64,000 nt of DNA from Pseudoscleropodium purum (GCA_963969395.1 OZ017800.1:19748479-19812478); one strand, 5' to 3'; positions 12,801-26,575 are shown, counted from the first letter of the stretch. Translations and numbers: made by a program. The notes: a model not told the origin generated them from the letters alone.

Positions 12801-15800
12801 ATTAATTTTATTCGTTTTGTTAAGGGAACTCTCACGTGCAGCCCCGTCGTTCAGTGACACTGATCCTGGTTTGTAGTAATATCTGTTAAACATGTGATCA
12901 ATTATGAAGCTTTTTTCCCGGCTTCTCAGAGATGCTAATATAATGGTATTCAGGCATTTTAAAAACCGTTGATGCAAAGCAACGCACAGCAGTGGTTAGA
13001 TGGCTGAAGCCTGTTGCACGTCCTGAGGAGCTTCGGGAATTTGGTGACGAAGAAACTGTGAGCGTGTATGAGCTTATTGGACATCCAGATTATGCGTACT
13101 GTCTAGGAGATGTTGTCATTCGTCTCTCTCCTGCACCTTGTGGTGTCTCTGAATCTCAAGCAGATTTATCCGAAGCATCAAGTGTAGAAGGTATGTATCT
13201 GTTGGCTTTAGATTTTGTTGCAAAGGAAACTATCTCTTCGTAATGGTGAGAAAGATATACCATGCAAATCTGTTATTGCAGTGGGCAGCTTGCAGTAAGC
13301 AATGTTATGTTGGGAATGACAATGACATCCGTAGAAATATCTATCTTAATTGTTGGGGATGTGATTCTGCGCCTCACAGACATCATATGTTTGCAAAGCA
13401 GATGCCGAGGAACGTGATTTAGATGCCTCTGAGAAAGAGGGAGGGCAGACTTTAAATTTTCAGTCATGGAAGGTGAAGACAGAGGGTCGTGCCTCAAAAT
13501 CTCTGGATTTATCATGGGTTGGGATTATCATAGGTCTGCAAGATGGGGACATTGAGGTCCATTGGGCAAATGATATGGTTTCTAAGGTTTGTGACTTTTT
13601 CTTCTTTCCCTTTCTTCTGACATTTCCTTTCGTCCAATTCAATGTTTCTGTAGTACAAAGGTGGTCTGTTATTAGGTTTTTATACTGCACGGGTTCATTT
13701 GTTTTTGTTAAACATACCCTTGAGTGATGTGGAATGCCCTCAGGTTGGACCACAAGCAGTATTTGTAGTTACTCGAGACGAGGATGATATGTTATCTGCA
13801 CACACATCTGATCTTTTTGACGACGATGACAATGATGGTGATGACGCTGGCAGCTGGACAACTGTAGACTCCGCTGAGCAGCGTGGTCGTGAGGTATTGA
13901 TTCATTAGAGCATATGTGTAGTGAATGTTGAGTGTCTAAGGTAGGATTAACTAGATTAAAGATTGAATGGTATCTGCTGAATATTATAACAAAATTTTCC
14001 CTACTTGGAAGATTTTATTCAATTTTGCTGGTTGTCTAGTTTTTTATTGAAGAGATTTTGAATTGTTTGAATGGATGAATCCTCAATTGTCCTTATCGGC
14101 TAGTAGGATGGAAAATCCCTGTTATAAGAAGCGCTGCAGGAGGTAGCGGTTGCTAGAGTTATCAGTATCACTATTTTCAAGGAAGTATGTCTAGTTGTGC
14201 CCCATCATAGTTCAATGACTTATCAGAATCCTTTTTTTTTTGCCTTGCTCTTTTTAGTGGTGGTTTAACTTTAATATCTATTTTGTTCTAAGCAGCACTG
14301 CCCACATGTTTTTTTTCTCATTCCTGATTGCTCTTGCAGTTAGGTGACGGTTTGGAACAGTTTAGCGAGGAGGAAGGTATGAGAAGGGATCCGAGGCTTG
14401 CACAAGATACTGTGGATGATGATCCTGACAACTTGAACCCTCCTCGATTCAGAGGTCCGTTTGCAGCAGCGATAGGACTCGTATCTCGGATGGCTAATGG
14501 TCTCCTTGGACTTAGGGGCCATAACAGGGACGTGCCGCAGAATCGTAATGTTCAAGGTTGTGCACGTACAATACATGGTTTGGAAGAGATTCTTGGTGAT
14601 ATTAATTCAGGAAGTTCCGAAAGAGATTCTCGCTATGTAGTTGATCGTCTACGGAAAAGGGATACAGCCTCTCCTGGTAGGATGCATGCATACTTCTGCT
14701 TATTGTTCTCGCCAATGTTTGTTAGGTTTATTGTAAGGTTCCAGTAATCACCTTTTAGCCCTTTGGATCTTTACATTCAAGAAAAGTACAGTATTGGAGT
14801 ACCCGTCTGTTCCCTCAATTAACTTTAGACTCACATATTGCATCTATTTATTGTCACTTGTGTTTCATTCTTTCGTTTTTAATCCTGTTTTATTAATTTC
14901 TTACTGCTAGTTATTGTCTGTCATGCATTTCTCCTCTGTTGCGTCATATAGTAGACTAATAATATGATGTTGATGCAAAATGTAGGCATCGCAACCCATG
15001 AAACGGATGAGAGGACTATCTCAGGTGAACAAGGTGATGAAAGTCAAGGTAGAATAGTTAATGAACTTGTTTCTCATCATCGGAAGTGACGTTGATGGAA
15101 TATTTGCATGCTTACACCGTTTGATCTTCGCCGTCGTATGATTCATGAGGAGTGTATTGTTCATTATGAAGTCGTCTGAGTGGTGTACTATTCTTATGCT
15201 GCAGCTACTGCAAAGGATGAATTTAATGGACGTGCTGCATCAGTCGAGCGAGTTGATTCAGATTTTGGCAGTGGCTTAGAAGATACAAGCATTATAAAGC
15301 TTTCTAAATCAGGAGTAGATACCACAGTAGACAAAGTATCTCATGTAGATTCAAGAACAGTGTCAGGCTCCGATACGAGGGTTCCAATGTTTGCAAACTT
15401 CAAGCACTTCGACCTAGTGTCTGACCCATCTGACCACCATTATGTTGGTGAAACTGCCCAGGTAAAAGACACCCTCTGTTTTCTGATCCTGCTAATTTTC
15501 TAAAGATGTTGATAAATTCTTGCTTCAGTAATTTGAAACTGGAGGTCATCGGCAGTACATAGGAAAAGTTGGTTTTCTAGTTACGTGTCGTATAGTAATT
15601 TTACATTTGGAGAGTACTGATCTGGTCAGCTGACATATTTTCTTGTTGAGAGGAAGGTAATCCGATTGACAAGCTGCCACATCTTGAGGAACTTTTGTAT
15701 CACAATATCTCATAGGTTCTCGTTCGTACGGATGCAGGCGAATCAGCGTAAATGGGCAAAGAAGATCCAAAGCGAGTGGAGTATTCTTGAAAAGAACCTC

Positions 15801-17456
15801 CCGGGTAATTTGCACTTTTGCCACATTTCGAATATGTAGCTTAGATGACCCCTTATTCATGGGATTTTCAATTAGAGAAGATTTGCATCGATCTTTGGAA
15901 ATATTTTTTTCTGTGAAGTTTTTCTTACCTTTTGTAATAATTTCGTTTCAATTCAGATACCATATACGTGCGGATCTACGAGGAGCGAATGGATCTATTG
16001 AGGGCTGTCATACTTGGTGCACCCGGTACTCCTTATCATGATGGGCTGTTTGTTTTCGACCTATATCTGCCTCCTGAGTATCCCCATACGCCTCCTGTAC
16101 GTTCTCCACATTTCATGTCATAATTCTCTACTCATATTATTTTTACTTTTAGGATTCTTATAAACTTTCAGGATTAATGAATTCAGCACGAGCGTAGATT
16201 GTTAAGTTGCAATGCTAAGTTTGTCTAGCGTAGTTATAATTTGATTTAAGATGTGCATCCGCCCTCCAATTTGTCTTCAGAAGACGCGTCTTTTGTGTAA
16301 AGCGACTCAATTTCAGTTGTATATGATGATTTTGCAGCAAGCTTATTATCACTCTGGAGGTCTAAGGCTAAATCCAAATCTTTACGAGAATGGGAAAGTG
16401 TGCCTTAGTCTTCTCAACACGTGGTCAGGGAAGGGAACCGAAGTTTGGGACCCTCAAGAATCAAGTATTCTCCAGGTCCTAGTATCAATTCAGGGCCTTG
16501 TGCTGAACACAAAGCCCTATTTCAACGAAGCAGGTTATGATCGACAAGTTGGAACATTGGAAGGGGAGAAGAACTCTGTTGTCTACAATGAAAACTCCTT
16601 CTTGTTGTCTTGCAAATCAATTCTGTACCTTATTCGAAGACCACCCATGGTATGTAAACTTCTCATTTAGGCTGTCTTTCTTTCTGGGCAACATACTGAA
16701 GAAACATATTAGATATTCAGCTGAAGCTAAATGAGAGAACTTGTTAAACTTACCGATGTAAATATTCTCGTTACCCCAATCATTGAGTTCTGGTGCCCAA
16801 CCTTCTCGTCATGTTCTTTTCATCAGTATGAGTGAAAAAGTATTGATGTTATAACATCTTCCCAACCTGATCTATTCAGTAGTAGTGTTTTAACTTAGCG
16901 AGGTCTGTTGCAGCATTTTGAAGATCTTATCCGGCAAAACTTTCTGCTCAAGGGTGCTGGTTTGTTAAGATCGTGTGAAGCTTACCTACAAGGGGCACCG
17001 GTAAGGCTTTTTTTTGCTCAGCTATGAGTTTGTTCATGACTACCATGTGCACTGCTGGAAATTTGCATACACTAGTCCAATTTATATCGCTCTTTTTCTT
17101 AATTCTGGTAACAACAGTTCTATCCATGAATGTCTGGTGTTTTATACTTGGACTTAGAATCACTGAGAACCTGTTTCTATGTAATGTAGTTCTTTGGATC
17201 ATCATAATTGCATACTTGTTAGTTCGTTGGATCATAATTTCTGTCTTCCTATTCACGGTTCCAACATATTTGTGCTCTTGTCGCTGTACAGGTTGGCTCG
17301 CTTGTTGAGAACAAAAATATCTCGACATTAGCGGACACTGAACTGGTTGGAGCTGATAAAAGTTCAGCTGGGTTTAAACTTATGTTGACCAAACTCGTGT
17401 TGAAGCTCAAAGAAGCATTTAAGGGACTTGGCGTTGAATGTGACACATCGTCATGA
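9856..17456 (+). CDS. PHO2: UBE2O-class E2 ubiquitin-conjugating enzyme, PHO2/UBC24-UBC23 family
   Basis: Spliced exons: 9856-10278, 11414-11711, 11829-12452, 12954-13190, 13402-13586, 13744-13893, 14340-14676, 14986-15048, 15205-15461, 15738-15804, 15957-16096, 16338-16649, 16914-17000, 17292-17456. All introns are GT-AG, phases agree, and the join gives 3345 nt (1114 residues). ATG 9856 is the first in-frame ATG after a stop. Residues 44-62 are an acidic Ser/Asp/Glu tract. The long N-terminal part has the family's repeated beta-rich modules (for example YYPGQRV, NWQIGDRALLP, DFWPEQFV, YELIGHPDYAYC). Residues about 359-385 are Lys/Arg-rich and possibly nuclear-targeting. The UBC fold begins near residue 859 (KKIQSEWSILEKNLPDTIYV), and the active-site Cys949 lies in LNPNLYENGKVCLSLLNTW. 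Family members charge ubiquitin; Arabidopsis PHO2 promotes degradation of phosphate transporters and PHO1. At 1114 residues it is nearer to Arabidopsis UBC23 (about 1100) than to UBC24 (about 907), so PHO2 orthology is an inference. Confidence 0.93.
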
Positions 17457-18328
17457 CAAAGTTCCTCATGGGACCAAAGTTCCCTCTGTTAAGGTATTGT
17501 GAAATTGAGGAATATTTTCTTGAGAGAGATCAAATGAACACTTTCTGAAATATTTTTTTCACTGAGGTCTTGCTGGAAGGGTCAGATATCTTCGGACTGA
17601 AACTTGACTCTACCGATAGGTTTGAAGTGAAAACACCTCAACATGAGATGATATGATCATTTCAACTATTCTCACGGATTCTACATTTGAGATGTTCATT
17701 TGAGAAGATTGTCTTCCTGTCTTTGTCAAACCTGGTAACTAGATTCACAAATGATTATCCGACTTGGTGTTGTACTCTATTCTATCTGAATTGGGAAGAT
17801 TCACCCTCTCGGTTACTAATTGTTGCCGACTCAAATTGCTGTACGATCGAGCTCGAACTCAATGATCTTGTTCGAGATCGTGTGTCAAATTCCCTCAAAG
17901 TCTCACGCGCGGTGCTGAGAATCTCTAATATTTGTAGAATCTAATGCCTCTTAAAGTGCTTAGAGACGCCGGCTTGAAAAATCTTACGTGATGATGAATC
18001 TTAGCTTATTCAGGTGCAGGATTACGCGGGAACTCAAGGCTGACCATGTGCGTCAAAAGTTATTTCACTGTAGCCGGGGCCCCACGAAATTTGTAGTAAT
18101 CATTTGAGAGCCCATTGGAAAGGTTGTTTATGTCACCTTCTTCCCTCTGGGCTGTTCGGTTCGGTGGAACTGAATTCTGTACCAATCCTAGTTCTAGAAA
18201 CTGGAAAGGTCACGATTGTGGTCTTGGATGGAGTGCTCAATTTGGCAGCATCTGGTTGAGGTCAACTCACAATTAAATATGCCGCCGCTTACGAGCTAAA
18301 AGTCTATCCATGAGAAAATTGTTTCTTT
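17457..18328. other. 3' flank of the ubiquitin-enzyme gene
   Basis: Contains the probable 3' UTR. No clear AATAAA lies close to the stop codon; the first I see is near 18714, probably too far to be used. No other gene is recognised. Confidence 0.45.
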
Positions 18329-18434
18329 GGACCAAAGAACAGGAGCCTTGGCATTGACATTACATTACATGTGAATTTTTTATTGGCTCTGGACCAAAGA
18401 AGAGGAGCCTTTGCATTCACATTAATTACATGTG
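18329..18434. repeat. Diverged direct repeat, about 62-bp period
   Basis: GGACCAAAGAACAGGAGCC at 18329 recurs as GGACCAAAGAAGAGGAGCC at 18391. Each is followed by a GCATT...ACATT...ACATGTGA segment, indicating a small local duplication. Confidence 0.6.
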
Positions 18435-19439
18435 AGGTAGTGAGGAGAAGTATGAACTACGATCTTTCTAGAAAGGGAGCAACTGAGTGCTATGTGGATA
18501 GCCTCTCTTACCGTAGCTGGTTGCTTAATTGCATCTTAATCTTCATCATTAGCATTTTGTACTCCTTTTTATGAATAACTTGTCCAATTCCTCTTCTTCT
18601 AAGTTACATGTTGAGCTTTGTCAAGGTGTTTTTTTTATTGAGTAGCACACAAAGAGGAATTTGTACCAAGGTTTTTTATGCTACACCTTTGTAGCTAGGA
18701 CTACTCCGTCCAAAATAAAGAAGAATGGTCCTCCTTATAGGGAGCAAACTATTCAAAAAACCTTAGCTTTGGTTCCTATTGCCTTCTCTTCAACTTCAAA
18801 GGTGGTTGAGTGAACTATCCTTTTTTTATTCAACTTTCTATCTACTTGAGTACTATTTTTCAATAGATTCGACACTTCTTTAGAGTTAGTAAATGGGCAT
18901 TTTTTTATAGTATTTGGTATTTGTTGCATTCCCAAATTCTTTCATTCTTTGACTATGATGTTAGACAAGTATAGAATTGAGATCAAGAAAAGGATATTCC
19001 AAATAACAAATTCCAGATATTCAATAGCTCAACTTCAATCAAAGGCATTGAACAACACAACCAACTTCAATAAATGACTTGAGTAGAGAAGTTAATAAGA
19101 TAGATATCTATTGCATTGAGTACTATAGTCATGGTGATCAAAGATTGTATCAAGTTTGTTTTTATTTCAATCACAAATATTAAAAAAATATGTATCTTTT
19201 GGGATGATTAGAGAATAAGTATTGAGTAGCAAAAACTATCCTATACTTTCAACTTTGAAATTTCATAAAATATTGTGTGAATGTCATAAAATTACAATTC
19301 AACTTAGGTTGGGTTGCTTCCAAATAATTTCACATCACAAAATTTATCATTTTGATCATTGAGCTATCCAAGGCAGTGTTTCTAGGTGTGTGAACCTTAT
19401 TGAGCTTTGAGAATCCTTCTTTCCATTGGTTGAACTTGG

Positions 19440-19617
19440 TGACTAGTTGGTTGTTGGCATGTGGCATTGTATTTTAGTCGTTCGTTACTTCTTTTTATTG
19501 GGTTATTGAAAAGCTAAAACTTTCGCCCGGGACTTGTCCTCTGAATGGTTTTGTGTTCTGTTCCTTTTATCAATGGGAATTGTCCATTTGTTTAAGAGAA
19601 CAAAAAACTCTTGGAGG
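19440..19617 (+). mobile_element. LINE 3' end fragment
   Basis: The segment ending GGGAATTGTCCATTTGTTTA followed by an A-rich tract aligns by eye with the 3' end of the LINE at 33.6-34.1 kb (AATGGAAATTGTCCATTTG then poly-A). Only the untranslated tail is preserved. Confidence 0.5.
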
Positions 19618-20654
19618 AAATCTTCTCACTTCAAATGTCATAATCGTGCTTACAGGTGACTTTCTTTTTATGGACGTTCTGGTGCTGACTGATGGAGATG
19701 CTGTGAAGGGGTTCTTCCCCATTGATTTCTCAATAGCAAAAACGTGTAGCCAAATTGCCATTAAATTTATATATTATAACTTTAGTCTAGTCTAGGTGGT
19801 GTGCATTGCTGTTGCCCACAGTTCAGACTTCAGAGTTCGAGATATTCTCCACCAAATAAGGATAAAATCTCACCCTGTGCGAGCATTTGATTATCCACAT
19901 TAAGTTAGACTTTGTACTTGGAGCCATCATCACCAGGCAAAGACCGCACTTTATTGCGTGTCAGACGCCAATTAACTAGCAATTAATTAAAACAACAGTA
20001 AGGTGTGTTCAAGACTTCAAATGCACATGGAAGCAGAGAAAAAAGAATTTTGCAAAGCTTGTCACAATCAGGGTAAATTTTTTTTATTACAGATTGCTCA
20101 TGAGGCGTGCAAGTGCAAGATGCTTACCTTAACATTGTTTAAGCTCAAATGGTCCTTTCTTGCATCATGGAAAAGACGATCCCTAGAGTGGAATCAGATT
20201 AAAATACTTGCTGCTACGCAAGATAGACTCTACCACATTCTTGAAAATCTATAATTTAAAATCAAATTTCTTTTCATTTGTGTGAAAAATTAAATTAAAT
20301 AAAAAAAATCTATAGCCAAACCTTTTCTACATATCTTGAAAAGGATGATAACTTCATTTCCATAATTTATGGAGGGGAATTTGAATCAGTGGATATGCAA
20401 TGCTATGTGAAGTGTCCTATTTATACCATTTTAAAATAATATTTATTCATTTGAATTGTGTAATTATTATAATAAGAAATATTCGACAAAGGTTTGGTGG
20501 CTTAGCCTAAAAAGAGAATGAACCTCACCTCCAAAGTCCTTGTCAAATAGTCAACCACCAATTAGTTGAGGCCAATTGTTTTCATCATTAGCTTGCAAAA
20601 TGAGCTAGTTTTCAAGCCCAAATGCTTACTTGCTTTGATGAATGAAAATGCAAC

Positions 20655-21591
20655 TTAATCCTTGAAGGGTTTTGACTATGTTTTCACCCAAAATGCTCTA
20701 AAGTTGCAATTTGTAATATAAGTGCCAAATTTTAGAGAAAAAAAAAAAATTGGACACATGTAATCGTAGAATCTTGTAGTACACTAGTTTGAAAAGATGT
20801 GGCAAAAATTTCTGAAATTTCCACCATGTAAATGGCAAGATATTAGTATTTGAATTGACAAAATTTGTTTTTTGGGCCTTGCAAAAAAATGGGAAGTTGC
20901 ACTTTACAAGGTCTCATTTGTATGATGAAATGTCCAAAATGGTGGTTACTCTCTAGATTCATTCTTTAAGGCAAGTTGGCTACATGCTTAAAAATTTTCA
21001 AATCATTTGGAATTGTACAACATATAGGAAAAAAAATAGTAAATAGAAAGAATTAGAGAATGATTCAAAACACTAAATTGTTAAGACTTTAATTATGGAA
21101 TTGAAAAATGCCAATTCCAATGTTTGTAATGTTGTAATAAACAATGTACATCTAATGTTTTTATTTTTTTCAAGAATATTGAAAATTGAGATAAATAAAG
21201 GGCTTCAAAGTTGATTTTAGAGTGGATATTCCATAACAACTTGCAAACTAAAACTCTTCATAACTTTCATTTCATTAATCAAAATAGAATGATTCAAAGC
21301 TTTCCACTTGTATATAAATCTAGAATACCAATTTCAAATTTTTATTTTAAAAAAAAAATGATTTTAAAAGAATTTTTTTGGATTGCCCACACTTTATTGA
21401 AAACTATATATCATGCAATAACTTTTCAACCATGTAGCCAAAAGTTATGAAAATTGTTGGGCCTTAAAGCTACTCCTCAAGCACATATTGTGTGAAAATT
21501 TAAAAAAAGAAAAAAGAAAAATTTCATTCATAGTAAGTTGCCCCAAAATGCTATATCCCCCTAAAAGTATGTTTAAGGCTTTAGGAGTTAA
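20655..21591. mobile_element. piggyBac-like non-autonomous element, 937 bp (family A)
   Basis: The left end is TTAATCCTTGAAGG and the inverted right end is TTAACTCCTAAAGCC, both beginning with TTAA. The interior is shared in the same order with 23664-24618, 25480-26035 and 48166-49637. Shared landmarks are a GACTATGTTTTC block after the left end, a TGTAATCGTAGAATCTTGTA block, GGAATTGTACAACATATAGG, and ATCAAAATAGAATGATT near the right end. No coding capacity. Confidence 0.72.
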
Positions 21592-21814
21592 GGTAATTTG
21601 CTATAAAAGTGACCATCTCCTTCAAATCAATCCTATAATTAGCTCTTAGATGGACATGAGTTGGTCCTGAAATTGATATGAAAGACAATGACAATGAATG
21701 GATTGATGCTATAGTATCAATGTGTTCAAATGAGGATAAGTTACTTTTTCAAATCATTCCAATCAAAAGCTAGTGCCCTTAGTCCGTACAACAAAGCTTG
21801 TTATTTGGGGTAAC

Positions 21815-22900
21815 TTAACCCTTGAAGGACATGGTCCCCCAATGACCAAGATAGTCATCAAAATGCTTTAATTATTGAATCAATGGGTGCATTTTTTATT
21901 TCTATTGTGAATAGTCAAGTCATCCATTAGACAATTGTTGACATTGGCATTGTTTAAGGATTAAACAACATTCATTTGCCTAGAGGACAATTCTAAAGGG
22001 AATAATAAATCTCTATATATATTAGGCTATTTGTTCTATTTTGTTTGTTACAGTGAGATTTTTGGAAGTGTGCATCCCCTAGTCGTTTTCATTAGTAAAA
22101 ATTCAAAGTCTCAAGAAGACTACAAGCTCCCAGGCTCTAAAAACTATCTTGATCGTGTAGGAACGTTGCCAACTGAGTAGTCCAATGTTGTCAAGACAAT
22201 GCTACATCAATTTTGAAAGAAAAAAAAATCAATTTTCTTTTGTATTTTAGAAATTTAATTTAATTTAAATTTTTTTTGAGAATTTTTTTTTACAAAGTTG
22301 TGTTCTTTTACTGCCATAGGAACGGCCAAGTGAACATGCCTACAACGACCCTTCCTTGGCTTGAAATGGCTTCTAATGCATGGTAGCATTGGAAAGTTCT
22401 TTGCAACTTGGAGTGCATAGACTTTGTTTTGTGGTATTAGATGTATGATGTGAAAGTTATGGATCGTTTAAATTATTTTTTAAACTTAAATTATACTAAA
22501 TTATGGATCTTTTGGACCATGTGTCACTTAATTGCGCTCCTAGTACAATTAGAAAGCTCTTTGGAAGGAAAAATGAAAAAAATTTGTTTCATGGCATTTG
22601 GACATATAGTGTGAAAGTTATAGATCTTTTAGTTAATTATTTGTCCTACATTATTTTATATGGCACTTGGCTATACTAGTCTCCTTGAAGTAGAGTATGG
22701 GTCTTCTTGTGTGGCCGAAGTGTATAATCAGTGAATAGTTGCTTTGACTTTGCAACCTAAATCCGGTACTTAGTAAACCATATTCACTATTGAAGTGGAC
22801 TCAATAGGTTGAAACATTAAAAAAAAATACACAAAACACTTTTTGTCAATGATTCTCTCAAAACCAAAACCAAGGAGCTTAGCCTATTGTTCAAGGGTTA
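21815..22900. mobile_element. piggyBac-like non-autonomous element, 1086 bp
   Basis: A perfect 12-bp inverted repeat, TTAACCCTTGAA at 21815 and TTCAAGGGTTAA at 22889-22900, gives TTAA at both borders. Just inside the left end lies the near-palindrome GGACATGGTCC. The interior holds a diverged duplication with a period of about 160 bp (copies near 22390 and 22550, each ending GTGAAAGTTATRGATC). The right part (about 22720-22890) recurs at 28990-29170. Confidence 0.75.
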
Positions 22901-23663
22901 ATCTAACAGATCAAATTTAATCAAAGGAAGCAAATTTCATTGAAATACATAATCTTTTGGGATAAATTGCTAAAAAATGATTTGAGATAGAAAGTTTCAT
23001 CAATCCTTCTAAAAATATAAATTAGTACTTAAAAGGACGCTTTATAAACATTCTACCATACAAAAAAGAAAAAACAAGCATGTCCTAAATAATCTAGTCT
23101 AGAGTATTCTAAATAAAACCTCTCATCAATACTCATCATCATTAGAGTCAACAAAGAGAGAATGAACTCCAACATTTTTTTTTGTAGATTGTTGTGAATT
23201 AAGAGTTTGTCCATCTTGGGTCCCACATTAAGCCATATAGGCTAGTAATGAGTTGCATCAAGACTCCATGCTCTTAGTAGAACGGAGAGTTTATTAGAAT
23301 ATATTTGATTTTGGATTTCTAAATAGGTGGGATATAAATGATGACTATGTCATTGAATTTGTACATTTTAGCAATCATGATAGATCAATGTTAGTGTGAA
23401 TGTCCATAACCCTATAATTGAATAATCTTTGTGTAAAAGTTAAGAAAAATTTGGAATTATCCCTAGAAGTGTATATGGTTGCAAAAGTGGAAGCAAGTTT
23501 CCAAAATCAAGGGTAGCTCCATTTAATATTGGTCTTGAACTTTTGATTTGCTCTTAGATTGACAACAAGGCCAAGATACTTCTAAAATATAATTTTTGAC
23601 TATTCACATAGAAATTAAAGCATCAAGAAACTCATATAAGGCAATTTCAACTTTTAAGAAACT

Positions 23664-24311
23664 CTAGACTCCTAAAGTTCCTTGACTATGTTTTCGCCAA
23701 AAATGCTCCCAAACTGCCATTTCTTGGACAAATTTCAAATTTAGAAAAAACAAACTTGGACATATGTAACCATAAAATATTTTAGTAAATTGGTTTGAGA
23801 AGATGTGAAAAAAAATTCAGAAATTTCCACCGTGTAGATTGCAAGATATTAGCATTTGAAGTGACAAAAATCATTCTTTTGTCTCTACAAAAAACAGGGC
23901 AATTGAACTTCACACAAGGTCAAATTTGTATGAAAAAATGTTCAAAATGATTGCAACTTTTTGGATTCATTCTTTGAGGCATGTTGGATACATGCTTGAA
24001 AAATTTCAGATCATTTGGAATCGTACAACATATAGGAAAAAAATAGTAAGTAGGTAGTAGTAGAGAATGATTCAAAATATTAAATTATTAAGAAATGAAA
24101 TATGGAATTGAAAAATGTCAATCCCAATGGTTGAAATGCTGTAATAAAAATTTTACATTCTAGGATTTTATTTTATTTCAAAAATATTGAAAATTGGGTA
24201 AGATAAAGGATTTCAAAGTTTATTTTAGAGTAGGGAATCCATAACTGCCCAGAAACAAAAGATTCTCATAACTTTTGACTCATTAATCAAAATAGAATGA
24301 TTTAAAGCTTT

Positions 24312-24359
<48 letters not shown>

Positions 24360-24618
24360 AATTTAAAATTTTGATTGTTGAAAAAAATGATTTTTTCAGA
24401 TCTGCCCAGACTGCCCTAGTTGAAAAACAAACTACATATTCGGCTATAACTTTTGACTCCTATTTCCAAATGTCATGAAATTTGTTGCATATGAAAGATA
24501 TTCCTTGTTTACACCCTCTAATATCATTTTAGCCTTAAATATGCAAATTCATAGTCACAATGGCCTACCCAAAATTTCTATATAGCCAAAAAACGCAGTC
24601 AAGTCCTTTAGGGGTTAA
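23664..24618. mobile_element. piggyBac-like non-autonomous element, 955 bp (family A)
   Basis: The right end, inverted, reads TTAACCCCTAAAGGACTTGA. The left end CTAGACTCCTAAAGTTCCTT aligns with the family terminus but its TTAA has mutated to CTAG. The interior matches the 20655 and 48166 copies throughout. A (TA)20 microsatellite at 24315-24354 sits near its right side. Confidence 0.7.
24315..24354. repeat. (TA)20 microsatellite
   Basis: Forty consecutive bases of TA repeat inside a family A element. The other copies have only a short TATATA-like stretch here, so it expanded after insertion. Confidence 0.95.
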
Positions 24619-25439
24619 ACTCATTTCCAATTCCAACAAAGCTATTAGAAGAAATTAGCTACTTTGGAGGGTTGTGAATTCTCAAAAAAATTCAGCCTGT
24701 GGGAATTTGGCGCAGCAACTCTTTGACGTGGCACAATGACTACCACATCATATAAAAAATAAATAAAATAATATTTTTTTCTAATAATACTTGTTCTTTC
24801 ACTACGAGAAGAACAATGCCAAGATCAAACTTAAAAGAACCCTCCTAGTCCCCTCCAAATCTTCTAATGATAAAAGTTTGCTCATAGTTGGTAATAGTAT
24901 CAATTTATAGAAGATAGGCACACAATAAACCAACAAAAATCTACGTTTGCAAAAATATACATATTACAAAATGCAAAAAAAAATCTTTATTTAAAAGCTC
25001 TTCAAATTCATTTGATTATGATTAGCTTTCCTTCTTTTCCAAAAAATGATGTTCCAACTATATTAAAGAAAATAGAATGCAAATAGAAATTAATGTTCTG
25101 TTTGTTGCATAAATGGCAAATGTAGGGCATATCAAGCTTGGCTTCAAGATAATTTTTCATATGTAATCTATGTTTTATGTATGTATGTAAAAAAATGTCA
25201 CAAGAAATAAAAATGCTTTTTATTTTCTCTGAAGACTTTGCCTTTAAAGGCATCAAGCAACAAACCAACTTTTTAATTTTGCCTCATGCTGAAGGAAAAA
25301 ATCACCATGGCTTGCAATTTGCAATTATTGCATTGATTCCAATTTATATATGAAATTTCTACCTTTCATTTATATGTAGAGCTTGTGCCCATTACTCAAT
25401 GGTATTTAGAAGATACTCCAACCCTCATTTATTTCAATG

Positions 25440-26035
25440 GCATATAATGAGGAAAGTGTTATGTACAATATAGATGTACAAGTACCAAATTTTAGGAAAA
25501 AAAAAACATTTTTTGACACATGTAATTGTAGGATCTTGTATTAAGTTGGTTTGAGAAGATGTAGAAAATATTTAAAAAAATTTCATGATGTAGATTGCAA
25601 GATATTAATGTATAAATTGACAAAAATCCTTTTTTGGGTGCTACTAAAAATCGGTCACATTTGATGAAAAAATGTCCAACATGGTGGTGCTTCTATAGAT
25701 TCATTTTTCAAGGCAAGTTCACTTGGCTACATGCTTGAAAAAATTCAAATCATTTAAATTGTACAACATATAGAAAAAATTAGGAAGTAGAAAGAAGTGG
25801 AGAATGATTCAAAATTCGAAATTGTTAAGAATTTAGTTATGGAATTAAAAAATTCCAATCCCAATGGTTACAATGTTGAAATAAACAATCTACATCCTAT
25901 GGTTTTATTTTATTTCAAAAAGCATAGAAAATTGATTTAAATAAAGAACTTCAAAGTTTATTTTAGAACAGAGAATCCATCATTGCCTACAAACTAAAAC
26001 TCCTTATAACTTTCATCTCATTCATCAAAATGATT
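25440..26035. mobile_element. Truncated family A element
   Basis: From about 25480 the sequence follows the family A interior (ACCAAATTTTAGG, TGTAATTGTAGGATCTTGTA, AATTGTACAACATATAG, AGAGAATCCAT, ATCAAAATGA). Both termini are missing. Sequence after about 26035 is unrelated. Confidence 0.65.
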
Positions 26036-26289
26036 TATTATATCATGATGTTATCATTATTAATTTAAATTTTCTAAAATATTCATTCTATTTTAAGTAT
26101 TTTTGTAATTATTATGATTTTTTCAAAAATAATTTTAAAAATAAAATAAATTTTACTTTCATGTTCTTAATTATAAACAATAGAAAGAAATTTTAGATAA
26201 CTTTATTACTACATGATAAAAATGTCAAAATTTTGAAACATTTATGATATGGAAAACTAAAGAAGTTTGCCTAAGTAGGAAGTTGAATT

Positions 26290-26575
26290 GTATTTTAACC
26301 CTATAAGAATACTATAGCTAAAAATATCCAATGGATGACTTTCCAAATCATTGTAGAAATGAAGATAGCAACTATTGGTCCATAAATCATATTATTTTTG
26401 TTAAAGTACCTTGGAGATAGGTCTTAGTCTTTAATTTTATAAAGACGCTATAACCAAAAAGTAGGTGATGGATGACTTTTTGGATCATTGTAGGAATGAA
26501 AAATGCACTGATTGGCCCCAAAATCAAATCACCTTAGATAAAGTACCTTGGTCATAGGTTGTCATCTTTCTACAA
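26290..26575. repeat. Diverged tandem duplication, about 137-bp period
   Basis: GGATGACTTT...ATCATTGTAG...TTGGYCC...AAAGTACCTTGG occurs at about 26333-26415 and again at about 26470-26550. The copies differ at many sites, so the duplication is old. Confidence 0.6.
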
